DNA of 64,000 nt from Qipengyuania flavescens (GTDB taxonomy: Bacteria; Pseudomonadota; Alphaproteobacteria; Sphingomonadales; Sphingomonadaceae): contig NZ_JARULD010000001.1 in assembly GCF_029688735.1 (NCBI RefSeq), positions 682,001-746,000 on the forward strand, in the 5' to 3' direction. A program made the position numbers and the translations under genes. Shown piece by piece: positions 28,108 through 36,566 of this stretch. Position 1 is the first letter of the stretch. The number at the start of each line of letters is the position of its first letter. The notes under the pieces were generated by a model, which was not told the origin of the DNA, did no database searches, and saw only the letters and a program-made list of their open reading frames with translations.

Positions 28108-31026
28108 GTGGAATGGCTATTCATCCTGATACTCGGCGGGGTCGCCTATTACCTGACCGAGCGTCTCGGTAAGGCCGAACGCCGCATCGAAGAGCTGAGC
28201 GCGCTGCAGGATCGCATGTTCGATTACATGCGCTCGGCCAACGATGACCGGCGGGGCGAGCCTGTCCCCGACGAGTCGACTGTCGAGGCGGTGCCCGAAC
28301 GCCCGACGAGCGTCCCGAAGATGGTTTTGCACCGGGATCGCCCCAATGAAGTAGAGGAAGCCAGCGTTGCAGCTAAACCGCTGGACGAGCCAGAGCCTGC
28401 ATCGCAGCCCGTCGATGAACCGTCCTCGAAAGAGCCGTTCTACGCGCGCTTCAGTTTCGACCTCGAAGACGTGTTCGGGCGAAGACTGCCGATCTGGGCG
28501 GGCGGCGTTACCCTTGCCGTCGCGGGCGTCTTCCTGGTCCGCTACTCGATCGAGCGCGGGCTGATCACGCCCACGCTTAGGGTCGTCATGGCCTTCCTGT
28601 TCGGCGGTGGGCTGATCGCCGGCGCAGAAGCGGCGTACCGCTTCCGCGACAAGGTGGCCGACCCGCGCGTATCGCAGGCGCTGGCAGGCGCAGGTTTCGC
28701 GACGCTCTATGCAGGCTTCTACCTTGCGGGCACGCAATACGGACTGATCGGGCAGACACTGGCGTTTCTCGGCCTTGCTGCCGTGACCGCAGGAGCAATC
28801 GGCCTGTCCTTCCGCTTCGGCCTGCCGAGTGCCGTCCTCGGCCTGGTCGGCGGCTTCGCGGCCCCTGCGCTGGTCGGTGGCGAGGAGGCGAACCTGCCGC
28901 TGCTGGCGCTCTACCTCGGCCTCGTCACCGGCGGACTGGTTTACGCTGGCCGCCAGCAACAGCGTCAATGGCTCGGTATCGCCGCCATCGTCGGCGGGCT
29001 CGGCTGGGGCGCCCTGTTGCTGCTGGCCGGCGAGCCGGGCGTGGCGGAAATTCTTGCGCTGGGTCTCTATTTCGTGGTCCTCGGCGCAGTCATGCCCGCG
29101 CTCGGCGAGGCTGGGCGGTTCGAGCAGCCCTTGCGGCTCGCCGCGGCGCTCGTCGCCAGCGTGCAATTGGCGCTACTGGTCGATCAGGGCGGCTACGCAC
29201 CGCTCGCCTGGGGGCTATACCTGCTGCTCGGCGCGACACTGGCCTACTTCGGCTGGAAACGGCCCGAGATGCGCGAGGCCAACGGGATCGCGGCGCTTGT
29301 CGGCCTGCTCCTCTATGCGCAATGGCCGGTGCCATTCCCGAGCGATTTTGCGTTCGTCGGCGCTGCATTGGCGCTGGTATTTGCGATCGTGCCGCTCACT
29401 TATCTGCGGGACAGTTCGGACCGGATCGGCGACCGCCTGCAGGTCGCGCTGGTGCCGCCAGCGCTTGCCGCAGTTGCCTACGCCACTTTCGGCAAATTCG
29501 ACGCGGACGAGGCCGAATGGGCACTGTTCCTTGCGACCGCTCTCCTTGCGCTCGTACCTGCGGTAGGTGCCTGGATGCTCCGGCTGCGTGAAGACCGCCG
29601 CTGGTTTGCCGGTCTGCTCGGATCGGCCTCCGCGCTAGCGTTCGCGGCTCTGCTGATGGTGACGCCGGGCTGGAGCGCGCCTCTGATGGGTGCGGCCGCG
29701 CTAATTCCTGCGTTTATGCTGCTCTACCGGAATGGCGACAGGGCAATCGCGCGGCTTTGCTCGATCGGCTGTGTCGTGACGCTCGGAGCACTGATGGCGA
29801 CCGGGACCTTTTTCGACGAAGCCGCTTTGCTCGGCGGTGTCGGTTCGACGACGACATGGCGGGCCGTCCTGCGCTGGACCGCCGCAGCCGCTCCCTTTGC
29901 AGCACTGGCAGCGCTTACCCGAGAACCGGCGATGCGACACAGCGCCGAGGTGGTCGGTGCCTTTCTCGTATACGGCACGCTGGCGCAGGTCCTGCCCGCC
30001 GACGCGCTGGCATGGACCGCAACTGCCTGTACCTTTGCCATCTGGCACTTTGCTAGCGAGCGACAGGCCGCGCAGAGCACCTCTACTTTCGGGGCACTAC
30101 TGTGGGCGCTGGTCCCCCTACTGGCCTGGCTGGAGGCGGGTGCAGCCTCGCTGGCTGCCGATCCGGTCTACGTGATCGACCTGCCCTCACCCATGTCGGT
30201 GTTGCTACGCATCCTTCCACTGGCGGCAGCGCTGGCAATCCTCCCTTCGTTGCGAACCTTCCGCGCTGTCGAGACCCTGCGTCCCGCCTGGCTCGCCGCC
30301 CCGGTCCTGCTGATCGCAGCGCATGTCTTGTTCAAGCAGCTGCTGACGATCGAAACCGAGACCAGCTTCGTCGCGCTCGGGCTTGCCGAGCGGACTTTGT
30401 GGGAGGTTCTGCTCCTCGGTCTGGCATGGCTCGCCGCCACCGGTTTCGCCAGCATCGCCCCCCGTCGCTGGCTGGGCATTGGGCTCGCCGCCGCAGCACT
30501 ACTGCATTTCACGATCTATACCGGCCTGCTCCATAACCCTCTCTGGGATCGTCAGGCGCTTGGCCCCATGCCCGTCGCAAACCTTGCGACCGCCGCATAC
30601 GGCATTGCGATCATTGCGGCGCTATCGCTCAGGCGCTGGCTCACGGAAAGGCTGCGCCCAGCGTTCGATGGCGTCGTGATTGCACTGTCGTCGGTGCTGG
30701 TCCTGACCCTGCTCAGGCAGGCATTCGAAGGCTCCATCCCGGCAGGCATCCCGCTATCGCAAACGGAAGACCTGATGCGCAGCTTCGCCGGCATTCTGCT
30801 CGCGCTTTTCTACCTGTTCCTCGGCAACCGCCTGGACCAGCGCAGCTGGCGGATCGGCTCGCTGGTGCTGATCCTGATCGCCGTAGCCAAGGTGTTCATC
30901 GTCGACGCAGCGGGTCTGGAAGGGCTGCTCCGAATCGCCAGCTTCATGGCGCTGGGTTTCAGCCTGATCGGCATCGGCTGGGTGTATTCCCGACAGTTGC
31001 GAAGCACGCCTGCCGGGGACGCCTGA
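28108..31026 (+). CDS. DUF2339 multi-pass membrane protein
   Basis: A 972-aa protein starting at GTG with GGGAGG upstream. An initial membrane anchor (residues 1-17) is followed by a coiled, Pro/Glu-rich cytosolic segment up to about residue 115. More than 20 hydrophobic helices then run to the end. The motif LPIWAGGVTLAVAGVFLVRYSIE (about 130-153) marks the DUF2339 family. The function of the family is not known; a transport or envelope role is only a guess. The gene converges with rplA. Confidence 0.85.
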   Translation: MEWLFILILGGVAYYLTERLGKAERRIEELSALQDRMFDYMRSANDDRRGEPVPDESTVEAVPERPTSVPKMVLHRDRPNEVEEASVAAKPLDEPEPASQPVDEPSSKEPFYARFSFDLEDVFGRRLPIWAGGVTLAVAGVFLVRYSIERGLITPTLRVVMAFLFGGGLIAGAEAAYRFRDKVADPRVSQALAGAGFATLYAGFYLAGTQYGLIGQTLAFLGLAAVTAGAIGLSFRFGLPSAVLGLVGGFAAPALVGGEEANLPLLALYLGLVTGGLVYAGRQQQRQWLGIAAIVGGLGWGALLLLAGEPGVAEILALGLYFVVLGAVMPALGEAGRFEQPLRLAAALVASVQLALLVDQGGYAPLAWGLYLLLGATLAYFGWKRPEMREANGIAALVGLLLYAQWPVPFPSDFAFVGAALALVFAIVPLTYLRDSSDRIGDRLQVALVPPALAAVAYATFGKFDADEAEWALFLATALLALVPAVGAWMLRLREDRRWFAGLLGSASALAFAALLMVTPGWSAPLMGAAALIPAFMLLYRNGDRAIARLCSIGCVVTLGALMATGTFFDEAALLGGVGSTTTWRAVLRWTAAAAPFAALAALTREPAMRHSAEVVGAFLVYGTLAQVLPADALAWTATACTFAIWHFASERQAAQSTSTFGALLWALVPLLAWLEAGAASLAADPVYVIDLPSPMSVLLRILPLAAALAILPSLRTFRAVETLRPAWLAAPVLLIAAHVLFKQLLTIETETSFVALGLAERTLWEVLLLGLAWLAATGFASIAPRRWLGIGLAAAALLHFTIYTGLLHNPLWDRQALGPMPVANLATAAYGIAIIAALSLRRWLTERLRPAFDGVVIALSSVLVLTLLRQAFEGSIPAGIPLSQTEDLMRSFAGILLALFYLFLGNRLDQRSWRIGSLVLILIAVAKVFIVDAAGLEGLLRIASFMALGFSLIGIGWVYSRQLRSTPAGDA

Positions 31027-31030
31027 TAAC

Positions 31031-31058
31031 AAAAAGGCCGGAAGTTTCCTCCCGGCCT
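31031..31058 (-). terminator. Terminator of rplK-rplA
   Basis: A stem of 7 bp (31035-31041 with 31052-31058) is followed, reading the minus strand, by five T residues. It lies 30 bp beyond the rplA stop. It may also stop the convergent DUF2339 transcript. Confidence 0.75.
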
Positions 31059-31087
31059 CTCTGAAATTGTTTTGAAGTAGAAGAGGC

Positions 31088-31780
31088 TTACGCGCCTTCG
31101 ACCTCGCCGAGGTCGACCTTGAGGCCCGGTCCCATCGAGCTGGTCAGCGTGACCTTGCGCACGAATTTGCCCTTGGCGCCCGACGGCTTCGCCTTGACGA
31201 TCGCCTGGGTCAGCGCCTCGAAGTTCTTCTTCAGGTCTTCATCCTTGAACGACAGCTTGCCGATGCCGGAGTGGATGATGCCCTGCTTCTCCACGCGGAA
31301 TTCGACCTGGCCGCCCTTGGCGTCCTTCACGGCCTGCTCCACGTTCGGTGTCACGGTGCCGAGCTTCGGATTCGGCATCAGGCCCTTGGGGCCGAGCACC
31401 TTACCGAGACGGCCGACGACGCCCATCATATCCGGCGTCGCGATCACGCGGTCGTAATCGAGATTGCCGTTCTGCATGTCTTCCATGAGATCTTCGGCAC
31501 CGACCTTGTCTGCACCGGCGGCGAGCGCCTTGTCGGCATTGTCGCCCTTGGCGAACACGGCGACCTTCACGTCCTTGCCGGTACCGCTGGGGAGCGAAAC
31601 CATGCCGCGGACCATCTGGTCGGCGTGGCGCGGATCGACGCCGAGGTTCATCGCGACTTCGACGGTCTCGTCGAACTTCGCCTTGTGCTCGCGCAGCGTG
31701 GCGAGAGCTTCGTCGACGGTATAGAGCTTTTCGCTGTCCAGCTTGGCGACGGTCTGCTGCTTCTTGGTCTGCTTTGCCAT
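31088..31780 (-). CDS. rplA: 50S ribosomal protein L1
   Basis: A 230-aa L1. The diagnostic segment is [12 protein letters not shown] (about 130-141), along with [14 protein letters not shown] and the C-terminal [19 protein letters not shown]. It binds 23S rRNA at the L1 stalk and, in many bacteria, its own L11-L1 mRNA. The gene follows rplK by 4 bp and ends the transcript; rplJ and rplL are not downstream. Confidence 0.98.
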   Translation of the reverse strand: MAKQTKKQQTVAKLDSEKLYTVDEALATLREHKAKFDETVEVAMNLGVDPRHADQMVRGMVSLPSGTGKDVKVAVFAKGDNADKALAAGADKVGAEDLMEDMQNGNLDYDRVIATPDMMGVVGRLGKVLGPKGLMPNPKLGTVTPNVEQAVKDAKGGQVEFRVEKQGIIHSGIGKLSFKDEDLKKNFEALTQAIVKAKPSGAKGKFVRKVTLTSSMGPGLKVDLGEVEGA

Positions 31781-31784
31781 GGTC

Positions 31785-32216
31785 TTAGCCCTCCACCACG
31801 TCGAGGCCCATCGAACGCGCGCTGCCTTCGATGATCTTGGTGGCCTGTTCGATGTCGTTCGCGTTCAGGTCCTTCATCTTCTGCTCGGCGATCTCAGCCA
31901 GAGCCGAACGCTTGATGGTCCCGGCCGAAACCTTGCCCGGCTCCTTCGAGCCCGACTTGAGCTTGGCGGCCTTCTTGATAAGAAAGCTGGCCGGCGGGCT
32001 CTTGGTGACGAAGCTGAACGACCGGTCGGCATAGACCGTGATCGTCGTCGGGATCGGCATGCCCTTTTCCATGCTGTCGGTCGCAGCATTGAAGGCCTTG
32101 CAGAATTCCATGATGTTCACGCCGCGCTGGCCCAGTGCGGGGCCGATGGGGGGCGAGGGGTTGGCGATGCCCGCAGGCACCTGCAGCTTGATATAGCCGT
32201 CGATCTTCTTGGCCAT
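31785..32216 (-). CDS. rplK: 50S ribosomal protein L11
   Basis: A 143-aa L11 beginning [30 protein letters not shown] (first 20 residues plus the Pro-rich hinge). It is part of the GTPase-associated centre and target of stringent-response sensing. AAAGGAGG lies 7-9 bp before the start. A housekeeping-type promoter is seen about 120 bp upstream. Confidence 0.98.
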   Translation of the reverse strand: MAKKIDGYIKLQVPAGIANPSPPIGPALGQRGVNIMEFCKAFNAATDSMEKGMPIPTTITVYADRSFSFVTKSPPASFLIKKAAKLKSGSKEPGKVSAGTIKRSALAEIAEQKMKDLNANDIEQATKIIEGSARSMGLDVVEG

Positions 32217-32660
32217 GAATGGCCTCCTTTCTCACTTTCGCCGCGCCTGTTTCCAGCCGAGGCTCATGGTAAGCGGTCAAGCGGTCCGGCATGCCGAACC
32301 TCCCGCGCGGGGTTCCCGAAGCTGACTTGGGAAGGCGCGCACATAGCGATCTGGCGCGCGATTGCAAGCGATTCGCGCTGTTTCCGGCATGTAGGAGCGA
32401 TGTAGGAGCGGCCTCGTGCGCTTCCCGTGACATGGACCGCATGGACCACAGTCCAAGGCGGAAAAACCAGCCATCTCGCAGACCGATCCAAAAGCCGGTT
32501 CGTTTCGTAATGTGAACACGCATGTCATGGTTTGCGGCGTAATGCATCGCGCCGATGTAGGAAAACGTCCGCACGACGAGCCGCGAGCGTCCGTGGACCC
32601 GTGTGGGACCGTGGTCGAGAGCTCCTGCACCGCCGCTTCACGATCTGATAGGCTTCACGA
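32217..32660. other. 444-bp intergenic region between rplK and the aspartyl protease gene
   Basis: No convincing gene is seen here. It holds the rplK promoter and a leader of about 115 nt, which could carry an L1 autoregulatory site. There is also a tandem repeat of the 11-mer ATGTAGGAGCG at 32389-32399 and 32400-32410, with a partial third copy near 32556. The rest precedes the plus-strand protease gene. Confidence 0.6.
32340..32368 (-). promoter_or_regulatory. Promoter of rplK-rplA
   Basis: Reading the minus strand, -35 CTTGCA (32363-32368) and -10 TATGTG (32340-32345) are 17 bp apart. This fits the alphaproteobacterial housekeeping pattern. Transcription would begin near 32333. Confidence 0.55.
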
Positions 32661-33710
32661 ATGTCATCTCGCTCCATCAATCCTCTCGCTGCAGCTATGA
32701 CGCTCGTGCTTGGTGCCCCATTGGCAGCGCAAGACAAGTCGCCCGATGATCAAGCCTCGAGAATGCCCGATCTGCCGCCTGCGCATTTCGACGAGAACCT
32801 GGCGATCGGGGGCGAGGAAATCGAGGCGCGCAAGCTGCGCAGTCGCATGACGGTGGAGGTGGAGGTCAACGGCAAAGGCCCATACAAATTCGTCGTCGAC
32901 AGCGGGGCGGACACTTCAGCCGTAGGCCAGATGCTGGCGGGCAAGCTTGCCCTGCCAGACGGCGCGCCGACAATGCTGCATGGCGTTACCGAGAGCAAGA
33001 TGGTGGACCGCGCGTGGATCGACGAACTACGGCTCGGCCCGACGGTCACAACCGACCTCGAAGTACCTGTCCTCGACGAGCGCGACATGGGCGGCGATGG
33101 CATGATCGGCCTGGACGCGCTGGTGAACCAACGCCTGATGATTGACTTCGAGGAGCGCACGATCCGCGTCGATGACGATCTGGAAAGCGACCTCGAGAAT
33201 GCCTCCGTCAGGGAGGGGGTCATCGTCGTCACCGGCCGACTTCAGCGCGGCCAGCTGATCCTGACCGAGGTTTCGGCGAACCGCGCCTCGGTCGATGCGG
33301 TAGTCGATACTGGATCGGAAGTGACTATCGGGAATCTGGCTCTGCGCGACAAGTTGCTTAGGAAAAGGCGCGGCGGATTCCAGACGATCAAGGTCACCGG
33401 CGTCACCGGCAAGACCATTGCAATCGAGTTTGCCATTGTCCGCAATCTGAAACTCGGCCCGATCACGCTTCAGAACGTGCCCATCGCCTTTGCCGATATC
33501 CCGCCGTTCGGTGTGTTTGGGCTGGAGGACGAGCCGTCGCTCCTGCTCGGCACCGATTTGATGGAAACCTTCCGCCGCGTCTCGCTCGATTTCCGGGACC
33601 GCAAGGTGCGCTTCCAGCTGCGCAAATGCGATAACGCAGCGCTGCGGATGCGTACGAGCCCTAACGCCTCACGCGTCCGCGCTACGCAGGACAGCGCCTG
33701 CGCTCGTTGA
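32661..33710 (+). CDS. Exported tandem retropepsin-like aspartyl protease
   Basis: A 349-aa protein with a signal peptide (residues 1-23, LAAQ cleavage). Two related halves follow. Each has a hydrophobic-D(S/T)G motif: VVDSGADTS with Asp80 and VVDTGSEVT with Asp216. Each ends with a hGxDxh...hDFxxR strand pair (GMIGLDAL...MIDFEER and LLLGTDLM...SLDFRDR). This suggests an internal duplication of a retropepsin-like fold that could work as an intramolecular dimer, as in pepsin. It is inserted, in the opposite direction, between rplK and nusG. Substrate unknown; proteolysis is inferred from motifs. Confidence 0.75.
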   Translation: MSSRSINPLAAAMTLVLGAPLAAQDKSPDDQASRMPDLPPAHFDENLAIGGEEIEARKLRSRMTVEVEVNGKGPYKFVVDSGADTSAVGQMLAGKLALPDGAPTMLHGVTESKMVDRAWIDELRLGPTVTTDLEVPVLDERDMGGDGMIGLDALVNQRLMIDFEERTIRVDDDLESDLENASVREGVIVVTGRLQRGQLILTEVSANRASVDAVVDTGSEVTIGNLALRDKLLRKRRGGFQTIKVTGVTGKTIAIEFAIVRNLKLGPITLQNVPIAFADIPPFGVFGLEDEPSLLLGTDLMETFRRVSLDFRDRKVRFQLRKCDNAALRMRTSPNASRVRATQDSACAR

Positions 33711-33712
33711 AG

Positions 33713-33734
33713 TCCGAGCGCAGTCCCGCTCGGA
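33713..33734. terminator. Bidirectional hairpin between the protease gene and nusG
   Basis: A perfect 8-bp stem (33713-33720 with 33727-33734) with a 6-nt loop lies between the two convergent stop codons. There is no T tract, so efficiency is uncertain. Confidence 0.4.
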
Positions 33735-34271
33735 TTACTTGACCAGTTCGACCTGCTCGAATTCCAGTTCCACCGGGGTGGCGCGGCCGAAGATCGAGAC
33801 CGAAACCTTGACCTTTTGCTTGTCGAAATCGAGTTCCTCGACCAGCCCGTTGAAGCTGGCGAAGGGCCCGTCGAGCACCTTGACGTTGTCGCCGATCTCG
33901 TAATCGACCGAGACCTGCTTCTTCGGCGCAGACTTGGCTTCTTCCACACCGCCGAAATAGCGCGCGGCTTCCTTGTCGGATATCGCCTGCGGCTTGTTGT
34001 TGGTGCCGAGGAAGCCGGTCACCTTCGGGGTGTTCTTGACGAGGTGGTAGACATCGTCGGTCATGTTGAGCTTGGCCAGCACGTAGCCGGGCATGAACTT
34101 GCGTTCGACCTGCACCTTCTTGCCGCGCTTGATCTCGGTGACCGTCTCGGTCGGGACTTCGACCTCTTCCACGCCTTCGGAAAGGCCCAGGCGCTCGGCC
34201 TCGGCGATGATCGAATCGCGGACCTTGTTCTCGAAGCCGGAATAGGCGTGGATGATGTACCAGCGTGCCAT
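33735..34271 (-). CDS. nusG: Transcription termination/antitermination factor NusG
   Basis: A 178-aa NusG. The NGN domain starts ARWYIIHAYSGFENKV and includes the KKVQVERKFMPGYVLAKL loop. A C-terminal KOW domain follows with GDNVKVLDGPFASFNGLVEE. It couples RNA polymerase to Rho or ribosomes. It lies 32 bp after secE in the same direction. The usual next gene, rplK, is displaced by a plus-strand gene. Confidence 0.97.
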   Translation of the reverse strand: MARWYIIHAYSGFENKVRDSIIAEAERLGLSEGVEEVEVPTETVTEIKRGKKVQVERKFMPGYVLAKLNMTDDVYHLVKNTPKVTGFLGTNNKPQAISDKEAARYFGGVEEAKSAPKKQVSVDYEIGDNVKVLDGPFASFNGLVEELDFDKQKVKVSVSIFGRATPVELEFEQVELVK

Positions 34272-34303
34272 GTGTCGAAATTATCCTGTCGGAAGAATGC
34301 TAA

Positions 34304-34507
34304 TCAGGCGAGCGTCAGCAACCAGCGCACCACGGCGCCGAACAGCGAATCGACGCCAAGGAAGAACAGCGAGAGGATCAGCGTCAGGATGCCGACGAAG
34401 ATCGCCGTGCGCACGGTTTCCTCGCGCGTCGGCCATACGACCTTCTTGCCTTCGGTCTGCACCTGCCGGAGGAATTCCGCCGGGCTGGTCTTCTGCTTGT
34501 CTGCCAT
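34304..34507 (-). CDS. secE: Preprotein translocase subunit SecE
   Basis: A 67-aa single-TM SecE. The N-terminus is short and polar (MADKQKTSPAEFLRQVQTEG), the amphipathic segment is VVWPTREETVRTAIFVGILT, and one C-terminal helix follows. It clamps SecY in the Sec translocon. ATG 34507 is preferred to the GTG at 34516. It is the promoter-proximal gene of secE-nusG. Confidence 0.95.
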   Translation of the reverse strand: MADKQKTSPAEFLRQVQTEGKKVVWPTREETVRTAIFVGILTLILSLFFLGVDSLFGAVVRWLLTLA

Positions 34508-34572
34508 CGCTCGCACTCTCGCGTAAAACTCGTCGCGCCTTCCGCCACGTCCCTTTCAGGTAGGGTCTCTCG

Positions 34573-34605
34573 CCGCCCCGGTTCAAGTCCGGGAGGGGCT
34601 TTTCG
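34573..34605. other. tRNA T-arm-like / hairpin sequence near secE
   Basis: The plus strand has CCCGG-TTCAAGT-CCGGG, a 5-bp stem and 7-nt loop like a tRNA T-arm, continuing into AGGGGCTTTT. No matching acceptor 5' strand, D-arm or anticodon arm is found, so it is not an intact tRNA. It could be a hairpin in the secE leader or a remnant. Confidence 0.3.
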
Positions 34606-34632
34606 TGATCCCAATGTCGGAAGACGCAACGG

Positions 34633-34661
34633 CGTGTAGGCTCTGTGCTGCGAAAAGGCAA
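34633..34661 (-). promoter_or_regulatory. Putative promoter of secE-nusG
   Basis: On the minus strand TTGCCT (34656-34661) and TACACG (34633-34638) are spaced by 17 bp, about 125 bp before secE. The -35 element is acceptable and the -10 weak. Confidence 0.35.
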
Positions 34662-34757
34662 GCGGTGGAAGGGCCGCATTCCGGCCTTTTCAAGCGCGCC
34701 CTTCGGCCCTAGCCTCCGCGTTTTACCCATCCGGGTCGTATGAGGGGAATTCTTGCA

Positions 34758-36281
34758 ATGGCAACCAGCCAGGCACCAGGTCTGGGCGAGCGGCTGATTC
34801 AGCCGGTCACCAACATATCCGATTTCATCTGGGGCGGTACGTGGAACGGGGTGGAAGTCCTGCCCTTCCCGCCCATGACCATCATCCTGCTGGGCATCGG
34901 CCTGTGGATCATGGTCGGCCTCAAGTTCTACCCCATCGTCAAGCTGGGCAGCGCCTTCAAGGGACTGTTCGCCGGCCGCAAAAGCCAGGGTGCAGGCGAG
35001 ATTTCGCCCTTCGCCGCGCTGTCGACGGCATTGTCGGGGCAAGTCGGCACCGGTAATCTCGCGGGCGTGGCCACCGCCATCGCGCTCGGCGGACCGGGGG
35101 CAATTTTCTGGATGTGGATCACCGCCCTGTTCGGCATGGCGCTGGCCTTCGCCGAAGGCTCGCTCGCCATCCGCTATCGCGAGACCACCAGCGACGGTGT
35201 GAAACGCGGCGGCCCGATGAGCTACATCATGATGGGTCTCGGCCCGAAGTTCACCTGGCTGGCGGTGGTGTTCTGCCTGGGCACGCTGTTCTCGGCGCTC
35301 GTCACCGGCAATTCGATCCAGGCCAACGCCGTGGCCGACGGCCTCAACGAGCTGTTCGGGATCGAGGAATGGCTCGGCGGGCTGATCGTCGCGATCCTCG
35401 TCTTCATCGTCATCATCGGGGGCATCAAGTCGATCGGTAACGTCGCCGAGAAGGTCGTGCCGTTCATGGCCGCGACCTATATTGTCATGGCGATCGTAGC
35501 GCTGATCCTGAACTTCGGCGATCTGCCGGAAACCTTCAGCCTGATCTTTAATGGTGCGTTCAATCCGCAGGCAGCCAGCGGCGGCTTCGTAGGCGCGGCG
35601 ATCATCCTCGCCATCCGAGCCGGTGTTGCGCGCGGGCTGTTCTCCAACGAGGCGGGCCAGGGCTCGACCGCCATTGCCCATGCCGTAGCGCAGACGGACG
35701 ATCCCGAATTGCAGGGCCGCATGGCGATGCTCGGGACCTTCATCGACACCATCGTGATCTGCACCATGACCGCACTGGTCATTCTTACCGTACGCGGCGA
35801 TTTCACCGCTGCGGGCGAGCCGGTGCTGCATGCCTGGCAATCCGACAGGGTCGGGTTCGAGATGACGAGCGGGGCCTTCGCGGCCGCCTTCCCGCTCGAG
35901 ATCGCGAGCATTCCCATCGGGACGCTGGTAGCATCGATCGCGCTGATCCTGTTCGTCTTCACCACGCTGCTGACGTGGAGCTATTACGGCGAGCGGGCGA
36001 TCACCTTCCTCTACGACCGCATGAAAGGTTCCACGCGGTCGGGCGAGCGCAAGCTTCACATGGCGTGGCGCGTGCTCTGGTGCGTGGTGATCTGGCTGGG
36101 TGCAGCCCAGCCGAGCGAGCTGGTCTGGCGCCTGGGTGACATTTCGAATGCTGCGATGGCTCTGCCCAACTTGCTGGCGCTCGCGCTGCTCTCGGGCGTG
36201 GTGTTCAAGCTGGCCAAAGGCGACCGGACGGCGGGTAAGGACCACCACGCCGCGACACCGGAGGAGCCCGAGGAATACTGA
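34758..36281 (+). CDS. Sodium:alanine symporter family protein (AGCS)
   Basis: About 507 aa with some 10-11 transmembrane helices. AGCS features are GQVGTGNLAGVATAIALGGPGAIFWMW (the family signature near residue 100), GGPMSYIM and SNEAGQGSTAIAHA (near 295). It imports alanine or glycine with Na+. The ATG at 34758 is favoured, with GAGGGG upstream; 34740 is an alternative. It is probably monocistronic, ending at a strong hairpin. Confidence 0.92.
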   Translation: MATSQAPGLGERLIQPVTNISDFIWGGTWNGVEVLPFPPMTIILLGIGLWIMVGLKFYPIVKLGSAFKGLFAGRKSQGAGEISPFAALSTALSGQVGTGNLAGVATAIALGGPGAIFWMWITALFGMALAFAEGSLAIRYRETTSDGVKRGGPMSYIMMGLGPKFTWLAVVFCLGTLFSALVTGNSIQANAVADGLNELFGIEEWLGGLIVAILVFIVIIGGIKSIGNVAEKVVPFMAATYIVMAIVALILNFGDLPETFSLIFNGAFNPQAASGGFVGAAIILAIRAGVARGLFSNEAGQGSTAIAHAVAQTDDPELQGRMAMLGTFIDTIVICTMTALVILTVRGDFTAAGEPVLHAWQSDRVGFEMTSGAFAAAFPLEIASIPIGTLVASIALILFVFTTLLTWSYYGERAITFLYDRMKGSTRSGERKLHMAWRVLWCVVIWLGAAQPSELVWRLGDISNAAMALPNLLALALLSGVVFKLAKGDRTAGKDHHAATPEEPEEY

Positions 36282-36309
36282 CGGCTTCCATCCGATAACG
36301 GCAAAGAAA

Positions 36310-36344
36310 AAGGGGCCGGGAGTGGAAGTTACTCCCGGCCCCTT
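36310..36344. terminator. Strong bidirectional terminator
   Basis: A 14-bp perfect stem (36310-36323 with 36331-36344) with a 7-nt loop. Reading the minus strand it is followed by a T-rich run (TTTTTCTTT), so it suits the small minus-strand gene best. It also closes the symporter gene. Confidence 0.85.
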
Positions 36345-36361
36345 ATCCTTTGACTGAACCC

Positions 36362-36517
36362 TCAGCGCCGACCGAACAGACGGGCAAGGAAGCCCGGCTC
36401 TTCGCTCTCCATCGGAAGGATCTTGCCGTAAGTCTGAAAGCGAGCGGAACTGTCGCTGACGGGCTTCGGCTTCACCCACCGATCGGGGCGGCTACTGTGG
36501 AAGGACATGCTCGACAT
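36362..36517 (-). CDS. Small 51-aa protein of unknown function
   Basis: An open frame from ATG 36517 to TGA 36362 encodes a basic, soluble 51-residue protein (start MSSMSFHSSRPDRWVKPKP, end EPGFLARLFGRR). Support for it being real: TGAGGTT about 8 bp before the ATG, natural codon use, no other gene on either strand, and a strong terminator with a minus-strand T tract 18 bp after its stop. It has no cysteine, signal or membrane segment. The C-terminal FLARLFGRR could be a short amphipathic helix. I do not recognise the family; an alternative start is Met4 (36508). Confidence 0.65.
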   Translation of the reverse strand: MSSMSFHSSRPDRWVKPKPVSDSSARFQTYGKILPMESEEPGFLARLFGRR

Positions 36518-36566
36518 GGGCTAACCTCATGAAATGCTTTCCCTCCGTCCTAATGGGTAAGAACAC

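Noticed and set aside
34520..34640. Intact tRNA gene before secE
   Set aside because: Only a T-arm-like stem is present; acceptor, D and anticodon arms are missing on both strands.
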